From an uncultured Sphingomonadaceae bacterium (GTDB lineage Bacteria > Pseudomonadota > Alphaproteobacteria > Sphingomonadales > Sphingomonadaceae): a stretch of 5,827 nt of DNA. Positions 1-5,827 of this stretch are shown piece after piece. Numbering within the stretch: position 1 is the first letter of the stretch; every line of letters starts with the position of its first letter. A program made the position numbers and the translations under genes. Below the pieces are notes generated by a model. It did not search any database. It had not been told where the DNA came from and saw only the letters and a list, made by a program, of their open reading frames with translations. The stretch is taken from positions 1-5,827 of the forward strand of contig CALLWN010000245.1 in assembly GCA_938016505.1 (NCBI GenBank), in the 5' to 3' direction.

Positions 1-1
1 C

Positions 2-136
2 GACACACTCCATGAACTCAACGAGCACCTGCCGATCGTGCTCGTCAGTCACGACGTCGGCTTTGTGTCGGCCCACGTGAAGCACGTCGCGTGCCTCAAT
101 CACACACGGCATCTTCACCGGCCCGGGGAGGCCGTC
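2..136 (+). pseudogene. C-terminal fragment of an ABC metal-transporter ATPase, open into the next gene
   Basis: The frame starting at base 2 encodes about 45 residues that read like the end of an ATP-binding subunit of a zinc/manganese-type ABC importer (ZnuC-like). The H-loop SHD sits at bases 47-55, preceded by the hydrophobic strand PIVLV and followed by GFVSAHVKHVACLN, a pattern typical of this subfamily. Walker A, the signature motif and Walker B would lie left of the window. The family normally continues past the 'CLN...H' segment. Here the resemblance fades around bases 118-136, and the frame continues without a stop into the 421-aa gene. Its codons (ACA, CAT, GAA, AGT, TTT, AAT, CTT) and about 60% G+C differ clearly from everything downstream. 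It may be a truncated gene remnant, a fortuitous fusion, or a chimeric assembly join. The family call is fairly secure, but which metal is carried cannot be told. Confidence 0.65.
125..131 (+). promoter_or_regulatory. Ribosome binding site that decides the start of the 421-aa gene
   Basis: GGGGAGG lies five bases before the ATG at 137. This is a near-ideal Shine-Dalgarno sequence and the main reason for preferring 137 over the in-frame ATG at 38. A 5-bp inverted repeat, CGGCC (119-123) with GGCCG (130-134), could partly pair with it. Confidence 0.6.
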
Positions 137-1402
137 ATGACCGCCACCAGCCCCGGCGAGCCGCTCCTCCTCGGCGCGATGGCCGACACCGCGTCCGACA
201 TCCATTTCTTCAACGGCCGCCTCCTCACCGCCGCCGACCTCTCGGCCGAGCAGGCCGCCCGCGAAGACGGCGACCGCGCGCTCGCCCGCGCCCTCGGCCC
301 CGGAGTCGCCGACGGGCTCGAGGTCCGCCTCGCGCCTGCCGACGCCGAGGGCCCCGCGCTCGCCATCGCCCCCGGCCTCGGCATCACGCCCGCCGGCCAC
401 CTCCTCCGCCTCGAGGCCCCGCGCCGGCTCCTCCTCGCCCGCCCGCCGGCCCCGGCCCCGGCCGCCCCCGGCCCCCATGGCTTTGCCGCCTGCCAGCCCG
501 CCGGCACCGGCATTTATGTCGCCGGCGCCGGCCTCTACCTCCTCGTCGCAACGCCAGCCGCCCGCACCGCAGGCCGCGCCCCCGTCACCAGCCTCGGCGG
601 CACGCCCGGCCCCTGCAACGCCGACCGCCGGGTCCACGGAGTCGCCTTCGCCCTTCTCCAGGTCCCCTTCCACCTCCTCCCCGGCGTCAGCCTCGCCGAC
701 GCCGACGCCCGCAACCGCATCGCCTACCGCTGCTTTGGCGAGGGCGTCCTCGCCCGCCACGCCACCAACCTCATGGCCGCCGGCGACCGCGCCGACGATC
801 TCCTCGCCGCGCTCCGCCCCCATGGCCTCGGCCCGTCGATGCTCCCGCTCGCCCTCCTCGCCGTCACCGGCAGCCTCACCCCCGCCTTCCTCGACATGTG
901 GGCCGTCCGCCGCCCCGCCACCCTCGCCGACAGCGGCGCCAACCCGCTCGCCTCGCTCGCCGCGCCGCGCCGCGTCGCCGTGGGCCGCGCCATGCTCCTC
1001 CAGTTCGAGGCCGAGCGCGCCGACCGCCTCGGCCGCCTCGCCACGCCTGGCGCCATCCGCGCGCGCACCCACTTCCGCCACCTGCCCCCGATCGGCGCGC
1101 TCCCCTTCCTCACCGCCGCCGGCGCCCTCCAGTTCCTCGATGGCATGACGGTCCGGGGCCCGGTCCACCTCACCGCCGCCCAGGTCGAACCCCTCATCCG
1201 CGACAGCCTCGCCTCGCCGGCGATCGACACCGCCTCCGATGAGCTGGTCTGGCTCTACGCGGTGGCCGAGAACCGGCTCGCCGCGTCCGACCCGTTGCCC
1301 CCCGAACGCTACCACCTCTTCGCCAGCGGGCACCTCGCCTACCGCGCCGACGCCCGCTTCAACCTCCACCGCTTCGACGCCGCCAACGTCGCCATCGCCT
1401 GA
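137..1402 (+). CDS. eCIS-associated structural/accessory protein (uncharacterised family)
   Basis: A 421-residue protein of unknown biochemical role. Near the N-terminus it carries FFNGRLLTAADLSAEQ (residues 24-39), then GVADGLEV (56-63) and LAIAPGLGITPAGHLLRL (75-92). These match the layout, as I remember it, of a family with a '(Y/F)FxGxLLTAxDLxxEQ...GxxxGLEV...PGxAxxxxGxxL' signature that is found in phage-tail-like contractile injection clusters. Further family-like blocks are NRIAYRCFG (193-201), DMWAVRR (253-259), HFRHLPPIGALP (about 312-323) and ELVWLYAVAEN (369-379). A Pro/Ala-rich stretch follows residue 100. I see no signal peptide, membrane segment or catalytic motif. The start at 137 is set by a strong ribosome binding site and by where the conserved part begins. 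The same frame is open upstream through an ABC-ATPase fragment, so an N-terminally extended fusion product is formally possible. The next gene starts 12 bases after the stop, implying co-translation. The coding call is strong; the functional context is inferred. Confidence 0.7.
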   Translation: MTATSPGEPLLLGAMADTASDIHFFNGRLLTAADLSAEQAAREDGDRALARALGPGVADGLEVRLAPADAEGPALAIAPGLGITPAGHLLRLEAPRRLLLARPPAPAPAAPGPHGFAACQPAGTGIYVAGAGLYLLVATPAARTAGRAPVTSLGGTPGPCNADRRVHGVAFALLQVPFHLLPGVSLADADARNRIAYRCFGEGVLARHATNLMAAGDRADDLLAALRPHGLGPSMLPLALLAVTGSLTPAFLDMWAVRRPATLADSGANPLASLAAPRRVAVGRAMLLQFEAERADRLGRLATPGAIRARTHFRHLPPIGALPFLTAAGALQFLDGMTVRGPVHLTAAQVEPLIRDSLASPAIDTASDELVWLYAVAENRLAASDPLPPERYHLFASGHLAYRADARFNLHRFDAANVAIA

Positions 1403-1406
1403 GGAG
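1401..1406 (+). promoter_or_regulatory. Ribosome binding site overlapping the upstream stop codon
   Basis: GAGGAG overlaps the TGA (1400-1402) of the upstream gene and lies eight bases before the ATG at 1415. It supports that start and suggests translational coupling of the two genes. Confidence 0.6.
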
Positions 1407-1414
1407 CAGCCAGC

Positions 1415-2743
1415 ATGGCCAGCCAGCCCCCCGCCACCGCCGGCCTGACGATCACCGCCACCACGACCCGCCTCTGGCAGACGGTCGAGGCCATCCTCGG
1501 CCGCGCCCTGACCGACGCCGAGCGCGGCAGCTTCACCACCCGCCTCGCCGGGCTCAGCTTCGCCCCGGTCCAGCCCGGCGACCTCATCACCGCCGACCTC
1601 TTCAACGCGCTGCGCGCCGACCTGAACGACCTCGCCATCCGCCTCGCCGCGCTCGAGGGCGCCGCCGGTGGGCCGGTCATCGACAGGATCCTGCCCGAAG
1701 GCACGCCCATCCGCGCCGGGGGCCTCATCACCATCGTCGGCCGCAACTTCGCCAGCGCGCCCCGCAGCAACCGGGTCCTGTTCGATGGCGCCGAAGTCCA
1801 CGGGATCCGCCTCGATTCCACCCCGACCGCGCTGTCGCTCCCGGTCCCGCTCACGCTCGCCGGCCTGCCGCGCACCATCGACATCCAGGTGGAGACGCCC
1901 GAGGGCCGCCGCTCGCCGGCCCGCCCGGTCCGGATCGAGCCGCAGGCCCGGGTGCAGGCCGGCACCTTCCCAATCCAGCCCGCCGGCGGCCCCGCAGGCA
2001 CGGTCAGCATCGGCGATCTCCTGAACTTCGCCTTCGACGTCACCGCGCAGACCCTCTTCGCCGACAGTCTCGCGCTCGCCGCCCAGCTCTCGGGCCTTGC
2101 CGGCGCGACCGAGGCCGCCTGGCGCGCAGCCCTCGCCATCACGCCGGCAAGCCCCATGGCAATCGAGCCCGGCCAGACCCGCCGCGTGACGGTTTCGCTC
2201 CGCGTGCCAGCAGGTGCCACCGCCGCCGATCTTCGCCTCCTCGTCACCAGCGACGACGGTGCGATCCAGAGCCAGTCCGATCCCATCCAGATCCGCGTCG
2301 GCGCCCCTGTCGACGTTCCCGATCCACGGGTCGGCTACGCCCTCGATTTCGGCCCGTTCGTCACCCCCGCGTCCAACGTCCGCCCAGGCCCGGTCACGAT
2401 TGACGGGGTCACCAGCCCCGGCATCCACGTTCGCGCTGGCCGCTCGGGCAGCCTCATCGTCCGCGTCTCCGATCTCCGCCCCGCAGGCCAGCCGGCCGGC
2501 AGCTTCGCCCACGCCGCAACCCTTGCGACCGGACCGGCGGCCAACTGGGCCTTCACCCTCACCCCCGCCAGCGGCCCCATCGCCGCTGCCGACAATGCCG
2601 ACATCGAGCTTGCGATCGAGAACCGCGCCGGCGCGGTCGGCGCCACCGCCACCCTGCGGTTCGAAAGCCGCCAGACCGCGAGCGGCGGCGGCCTTTCTCC
2701 CTACACCGGCTTCACCACCATCCCCCTTGAGATCGTCGCCTGA
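1415..2743 (+). CDS. IPT/TIG-domain protein with further Ig-like domains, probable injection-system accessory protein
   Basis: A 442-residue protein without an evident signal peptide. Residues 1-83 are mostly helical and include VQPGDLITADLFNALRADL (52-70) followed by LAIRLAALE, a short amphipathic segment that could form a coiled coil. Residues about 87-175 look like an IPT/TIG immunoglobulin-like domain: the opening VIDRILPEGTPIRAG, the core ITIVGRNF (105-112), a VLFDG turn (121-125), and the closing IDIQVETPEGRRS. Two more beta-rich segments follow. One covers about 192-297, with a PMAIEPGQTRRVTVSLRVPAG stretch like bacterial NEW3/COG1470-type Ig domains. The other covers about 305-442. 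TIG and Ig-like modules usually mediate protein or carbohydrate contacts, so a structural or adhesive role is likelier than catalysis. The 'PGDLITADLFN' stretch also resembles proteins I associate with contractile-injection loci. The gene lies between genes that look co-transcribed with it (gaps of 12 and 11 bases). The TIG assignment is good; the later domain boundaries are approximate. Confidence 0.7.
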   Translation: MASQPPATAGLTITATTTRLWQTVEAILGRALTDAERGSFTTRLAGLSFAPVQPGDLITADLFNALRADLNDLAIRLAALEGAAGGPVIDRILPEGTPIRAGGLITIVGRNFASAPRSNRVLFDGAEVHGIRLDSTPTALSLPVPLTLAGLPRTIDIQVETPEGRRSPARPVRIEPQARVQAGTFPIQPAGGPAGTVSIGDLLNFAFDVTAQTLFADSLALAAQLSGLAGATEAAWRAALAITPASPMAIEPGQTRRVTVSLRVPAGATAADLRLLVTSDDGAIQSQSDPIQIRVGAPVDVPDPRVGYALDFGPFVTPASNVRPGPVTIDGVTSPGIHVRAGRSGSLIVRVSDLRPAGQPAGSFAHAATLATGPAANWAFTLTPASGPIAAADNADIELAIENRAGAVGATATLRFESRQTASGGGLSPYTGFTTIPLEIVA

Positions 2744-2748
2744 AAGGA
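2742..2748 (+). promoter_or_regulatory. Ribosome binding site for the 634-aa gene
   Basis: GAAAGGA overlaps the stop codon of the TIG gene (2741-2743) and ends six bases before the ATG at 2755. It fixes that start and fits an operon with coupled translation. Confidence 0.55.
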
Positions 2749-2754
2749 TCGCCC

Positions 2755-4659
2755 ATGACCACGCTCAGCTTCGGCAGTACCGACGGCGTCACCGGCCCGC
2801 CCACCCTCGACGGCTTCATCGACCATGACTTCATGGCCAGCGGCGAACCGGGCGAGCCCGGCTACACCAACGGCTTCCGCCGCACCTTCGATGGCGGAAC
2901 CCTCTCCCCCGTCATCCTCCAGGGCGTCCGCGTCGCCGCCGGCGACCGGCTCGTCATCGGCATCCTTGCCCGCTTCGACCAGAGCTTCGACGCGGACGAC
3001 CAGGTCATCCTCGCGCTCAAGCCCACGCCCGGCAGCAGCCAGGCCAGTGCCCGCATGCTCGTCATCCGCCCGGTCCTCGCTGGCATCGGCGTCGAGGCCG
3101 GGGCCGGCACCGGCGCCAACCAGGTGAAGACCAATGTCCTCCTGCCCGCCAGCCGCTGGGACCTCTGGCGCGGCAACGCAACCGGCGCGCCCTGGACCCA
3201 GGTCAGCTCCGGTCTGCCCGCGATCGACATCCGGGTCCGCAGCTGGAAGCCGTCCCGCCCCGCCGGAAGCCCCGACGAGTGCGCCTGGAGCATCGAGGTC
3301 TCGATGCCCCGGCTCGCCGGCGGCAATGCCAACTGGCTCGACCTCGCCGACGGCTTCGGCGCCTACGCCAACATCATCCGCGTCAACCCCGACCTTGGCG
3401 ACCTGCAGAACAGCGTCCCCGCCGGCGCCGAACTGACCGGCGCAGTCGGCCCCAACCTCGCCATCCCCGCCTGGGGCACCGGCCTCGTCCCCGCCCTCCA
3501 GACTCCGCCGGGAAGCAACCCGGGTCTCGGCATCTTCTTCCCCAATGGCCCGCTCTCGATCGGCGTCCGCCCGGTCGGCGCCGGTGGCGCGCCGGGAAGC
3601 CAGATCCGCGGCACCGCCAGCGCCGACACCCGCGACAATGAGCTGCTCGCCATCGTCCGCAACAGCGGCCCGCCCGTCACCGGCATCCAGGCCACCTTTG
3701 CCTTCGCCAACTGGGGACTCGGCGTCAAATGGACCGAGCCTGCCACGCTTGCCCCCAACCCCACCGCGCCATCCGCCGCAATCGCCACCGGCGCCGACGC
3801 GACGCTCGCAACCGTCTGGACCCGCGCCCAGGTCTCCGCTGCGGGCTTCGCCGGTGCCACCCACCAGTGCATGACCGCCACCCTCTCGGCGGCAAGCGCA
3901 GTCAACTTCGTCCAGGTCGCCACCCGCCGCAACATGGACTTCGTCAGCCTCTCCTCGCTCGAGCGCGAGGCCGAGGTCAGCACCGAGGGCCTGCCCGACC
4001 CGCCGGCCGGCGCGGCCGAGCACGACATCATCCTCCGCAGCTTCGCCCGCGAGATCCGCCTCGCCGACCTCGTCATGGCCAAGCCCGGCACGCTCGGCAC
4101 CGAACTGGTCGCCATCGCCTCCGGAACCCTCTCCGAAGGTGCCCGCAACGTCCTCGACCAGTTCGACCTCGACCCCGACGCGCTGTTCAACGGCAAGGTG
4201 AATGCAGGCATCCGGCGCGAACTCGCCGTCGCCCTCGCGGATCATGTCGCGATCGTCTGGCTGACGGAAGGGCTCCGCCGCACCGGCAACAGCCTCACCA
4301 TTGCCGGCACCACCTACCCGAACCTCGCCTCCGAACTCGGCTCGTTCGGCTTCGTCGCCCACCATGTCGGCGCCGCCGACGCCTTCTCCTGGTCGATCAC
4401 CGGACCCGGCCTCACCCGTGTCGCCCCCGGCGTGCTGCGCCTGCGGGTCCGCCCCGGAGACAGGGTCCAGCTCCGGGTCCGCCTCGCCATGGAGCCCGGC
4501 GGCCGCGCCGGCGACATCGCCGAACTCCCGCGCGACCCCGGCGATCGGCCCGGCGGCAACGGCGACACTGGCGGCCACCCGCACCACAGGCCGAAATGGT
4601 GGTGGGTGCTCCTCGGCCTCCTCGGCCTTGCTGCATTGCGCCGGCTGCTGAAGCGCTGA
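2755..4659 (+). CDS. Large beta-rich multidomain protein with a C-terminal hydrophobic anchor, function unknown
   Basis: A 634-residue protein that I cannot assign to a named family. Residues about 40-215 alternate short strands and end in WSIEVSMPRL (178-187) and FGAYANIIRV (201-210). With FDQSFDADDQVILAL (74-88), this is reminiscent of CBM9/DOMON-like beta-sandwiches, a weak pattern-based guess. Residues about 294-400 resemble a CARDB-type Ig domain: NELLAIVRNSGPPVTGIQATF, then THQCMTATL (369-377) and RRNMDFVSL. Residues 420-505 contain a more helical part, followed by a beta-rich segment (about 512-580) rich in charged 'VRPGDRVQLRVRL' strands. A flexible Gly/Pro/His stretch (about 596-613) precedes KWWWVLLGLLGLAALRRLLKR (614-634), a roughly 14-residue hydrophobic core between basic residues. 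There is no N-terminal signal peptide and no LPXTG or PEP motif before the tail. Gene order (11 bases after the TIG gene, 3 before the next) places it in the same operon. It may be a surface, decoration or membrane-docking component of an injection-system-like particle, which is inference only. Confidence 0.7.
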   Translation: MTTLSFGSTDGVTGPPTLDGFIDHDFMASGEPGEPGYTNGFRRTFDGGTLSPVILQGVRVAAGDRLVIGILARFDQSFDADDQVILALKPTPGSSQASARMLVIRPVLAGIGVEAGAGTGANQVKTNVLLPASRWDLWRGNATGAPWTQVSSGLPAIDIRVRSWKPSRPAGSPDECAWSIEVSMPRLAGGNANWLDLADGFGAYANIIRVNPDLGDLQNSVPAGAELTGAVGPNLAIPAWGTGLVPALQTPPGSNPGLGIFFPNGPLSIGVRPVGAGGAPGSQIRGTASADTRDNELLAIVRNSGPPVTGIQATFAFANWGLGVKWTEPATLAPNPTAPSAAIATGADATLATVWTRAQVSAAGFAGATHQCMTATLSAASAVNFVQVATRRNMDFVSLSSLEREAEVSTEGLPDPPAGAAEHDIILRSFAREIRLADLVMAKPGTLGTELVAIASGTLSEGARNVLDQFDLDPDALFNGKVNAGIRRELAVALADHVAIVWLTEGLRRTGNSLTIAGTTYPNLASELGSFGFVAHHVGAADAFSWSITGPGLTRVAPGVLRLRVRPGDRVQLRVRLAMEPGGRAGDIAELPRDPGDRPGGNGDTGGHPHHRPKWWWVLLGLLGLAALRRLLKR

Positions 4660-4662
4660 GCC

Positions 4663-5827
4663 ATGGCCGCCGCGCTCGCCATCGGCCGCGCCCGGCTCTC
4701 GGGGCCGGGCGCAGGGCAGGGCAGGGCGCTCCTTGCCCCCGCGCTTGCGGCGGTCCCGCTCGACGCGCTCGGCCTGCCCCCCGGCGCGCTCCTCCTCGTG
4801 CCGCGCCTCGCAAGCCCCGGCCCGATCCGGCCCGGCCAGGGTGGCAGCCCCGCCCGCGCCCACTTCGCTGATGGCGTCGCGCAAGCGCTGGCGCACGCCC
4901 TCGCCGAGGCTGAGCGCGACCCCGCAACCGGCATCGCCGAGCGCCCCCGCCTGTTCTCCTCCTCCGCCGCCCACTGGGCCTGGAAGATCGGGGCCATGCT
5001 CGATGGCCTCGCCGCGCCCGCCCACCATCCGCCTTCGCTCCACCCGGCAACGCCACATGACATCCGCGCCCGGCTCCTCCCCGACAGCCGCCTCCTTCCC
5101 GCCGTCGTCGCCCGGCTCGCCGCCGCCGGCCGCGCCGCCGCACTCGCCCAACGCCTCTCTCCGGAGGCCTGCGAGGTCGCCATCGCGGCGCTGGCAGAGG
5201 CCGGCAGCGCAGCCCCCGAAGGGCCGCACCACCTGGCGCTGCGACCCCGCCCCGGCGTCCCGCCCCCGGGCCACCGCGCCCGCCTCCAATCCCTCCTCGC
5301 CAAGGCCGCCGGCCACGATCCAGCCCTTCCGGCGCTCGCGCCGCCCGCCCGCGCCCTCATCCTCGCCGCGCTCGATGCTGCGCAGCATCCGCATGTCGTC
5401 CGCGACTCCTGCTGGCGGCAGGTGGTCGAGACCATGGCGCAGGCGCCGCCCGGCCCCGCCGCGCTGCGCCCCGCTCCCCCAACCCCTGCCACCCCCGCGC
5501 CCATGGCCGGGCCGGCACCGGCCCCCCGCCTGCCCCCAGGCGAACGGCCGGCGGTCGCAGGCCCCGCACCATCCGCTTCCCCACCCGTTCCTACACCCGC
5601 CCGGGCGGCAAAGGGCCGCGCCCCTCGGCCGCCATCGTGCCCACCCCTGCCCGGGAACCCTCCGACCTCGGCTCCAGCTTCGGCGCCCCTCGTCGCGCCA
5701 GTTTCCAGCCCCAGCGCCGGCCTCCTCTTTCTCCTCAACGCCCTCGTCGCCCTCGGCCTCACCCCCGGCCCCGAGGCGCCACGCGCGCCCGGGCTCGCGC
5801 CGCTTGCCACGCTCGCTGCCCTCGGAC
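4663..5827 (+). CDS. Probable eCIS-cluster protein with a proline-rich linker, 3' end outside the window
   Basis: The frame opened by ATG at 4663 has no stop before the window edge, giving 388 complete codons. It starts only three bases after the previous stop (TGA 4657-4659) and has just a weak GAG upstream, so translation is probably coupled to termination. Residues 1-260 form an Ala/Leu-rich, largely helical region with PGALLLVPRLASPGPI near 40-55. They resemble a class of proteins in eCIS clusters whose N-terminus carries an 'LVVRRL.DP.PG'-like block. Residues about 261-350 are a low-complexity Pro/Ala/Ser linker. GLLFLLNALVALGLTP (353-368) and then GLAPLATLAALG follow. The same order (linker, 'GLxFLLN.....LGL', aliphatic block) is what I recall for hypothetical proteins encoded near eCIS tape-measure and AAA+ ATPase genes. 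The hydrophobic block is too short and too conserved-looking to call a membrane helix with confidence. Codon phase is disturbed in the linker. The coding call is good; the family call is tentative. Confidence 0.65.
   Translation, partial: MAAALAIGRARLSGPGAGQGRALLAPALAAVPLDALGLPPGALLLVPRLASPGPIRPGQGGSPARAHFADGVAQALAHALAEAERDPATGIAERPRLFSSSAAHWAWKIGAMLDGLAAPAHHPPSLHPATPHDIRARLLPDSRLLPAVVARLAAAGRAAALAQRLSPEACEVAIAALAEAGSAAPEGPHHLALRPRPGVPPPGHRARLQSLLAKAAGHDPALPALAPPARALILAALDAAQHPHVVRDSCWRQVVETMAQAPPGPAALRPAPPTPATPAPMAGPAPAPRLPPGERPAVAGPAPSASPPVPTPARAAKGRAPRPPSCPPLPGNPPTSAPASAPLVAPVSSPSAGLLFLLNALVALGLTPGPEAPRAPGLAPLATLAALG
4688..4712 (+). repeat. Perfect 9-bp inverted repeat (hairpin) at the start of the fourth gene
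   Basis: GCGCCCGGC (4688-4696) and GCCGGGCGC (4704-4712) are exact reverse complements around a 7-base loop (TCTCGGG). The hairpin begins 25 bases after the start of the ATG at 4663 and has only G:C pairs, so the RNA stem would be very stable. No U-run follows, so it is not an intrinsic terminator. It might slow early elongation or hinder initiation, or simply reflect the base composition. Confidence 0.5.
4701..4726 (+). other. G-quadruplex-capable G-run cluster on the coding strand
   Basis: Five runs of at least three G occur within 26 bases (4701-4704, 4707-4709, 4714-4716, 4719-4721, 4724-4726), with spacers of 2, 4, 2 and 2 bases. This meets the usual G3+N1-7 quadruplex pattern. The mRNA-sense strand of this locus is otherwise C-rich, so the cluster stands out. 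It shares bases with the right arm and loop of the 4688-4712 hairpin, so the two structures would exclude each other. Whether it forms is unknown. Confidence 0.4.

Noticed and set aside
38..136. ATG at 38 as the true start of the first gene
   Set aside because: The ATG lies within ABC-ATPase coding sequence, just before the SHD motif. No Shine-Dalgarno precedes it, while GGGGAGG sits five bases before the ATG at 137, where the family-like sequence begins.
91..1242. 383-codon plus-strand frame inside the first gene
   Set aside because: Almost entirely Arg/Pro/His, as expected from reading C-rich codons out of phase. The overlapping 137-1402 frame carries the recognisable family blocks.
4597..4659. 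C-terminal tail as an LPXTG or PEP-CTERM sorting signal
   Set aside because: Neither LPXTG nor PEP precedes the hydrophobic core, and the protein lacks the N-terminal signal peptide that such substrates need.
4688..4712. Hairpin as a transcription terminator
   Set aside because: No T-run follows, and it lies inside an open frame that continues for more than 1,100 bases.
3729..4871. 380-codon plus-strand frame bridging the third and fourth genes
   Set aside because: Arg/Pro-rich out-of-phase translation that crosses the real stop (4657) and start (4663), with no recognisable motif.
2701..5394. 897-codon open frame on the minus strand
   Set aside because: It lies antisense across most of two plus-strand genes and the junctions around them. 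Its Gly/Ala/Glu/Asp-rich content is what the complement of GC-ending sense codons gives. No domain is recognisable, and the plus-strand genes have conserved blocks and ribosome binding sites.
4314..5810. 498-codon open frame on the minus strand
   Set aside because: Arg/Ala/Gly low-complexity translation antisense to the third and fourth genes, a typical shadow in very GC-rich DNA.

Overview
The window is a dense, rightward-reading stretch of very GC-rich DNA. My hand counts give about 83% G+C in 241-360 against about 60% in 1-120. Third positions are overwhelmingly C or G, and CTC (Leu), GTC (Val) and GCC (Ala) dominate. This suits a high-GC proteobacterium. An alphaproteobacterium such as a sphingomonad is plausible, but no rRNA or housekeeping gene confirms it.

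Layout: positions 2-136 hold the last ~45 codons of an ABC-transporter ATP-binding protein (zinc/manganese importer type). They run in frame, with no stop codon, into the next gene. From 137 to the right edge lie four tightly packed genes on the + strand: 137-1402 (421 aa), 1415-2743 (442 aa), 2755-4659 (634 aa) and 4663 to beyond the edge (388 codons visible). The gaps are 12, 11 and 3 bases, so this looks like one operon. No promoter, terminator, RNA gene, insertion sequence or CRISPR array is visible, and no non-coding stretch exceeds 300 bases.

The four genes carry no recognisable enzyme motifs. Gene 1 has the conserved blocks of a family of uncharacterised proteins that I associate with extracellular contractile injection systems (eCIS, phage-tail-like particles). 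Gene 2 has a short helical N-terminus, an IPT/TIG Ig-like domain and two more beta-rich domains. Gene 3 is a multidomain beta-rich protein ending in a short hydrophobic segment flanked by basic residues. Gene 4 resembles eCIS-cluster proteins that have an N-terminal domain, a proline-rich linker and a hydrophobic 'LLFLLNALVALGL' block. My working picture is the accessory or structural part of an eCIS-like locus, perhaps for surface decoration, assembly or membrane docking. No core eCIS gene (sheath, tube, baseplate, AAA+ ATPase) lies inside the window, so this remains an inference.

The points most worth a second look are the abrupt in-frame ABC-ATPase/eCIS-type junction at the left edge, the C-terminal membrane-anchor-like tail of gene 3, a hairpin overlapping a G-rich motif just inside gene 4, and a codon-phase anomaly in the proline-rich linker of gene 4.
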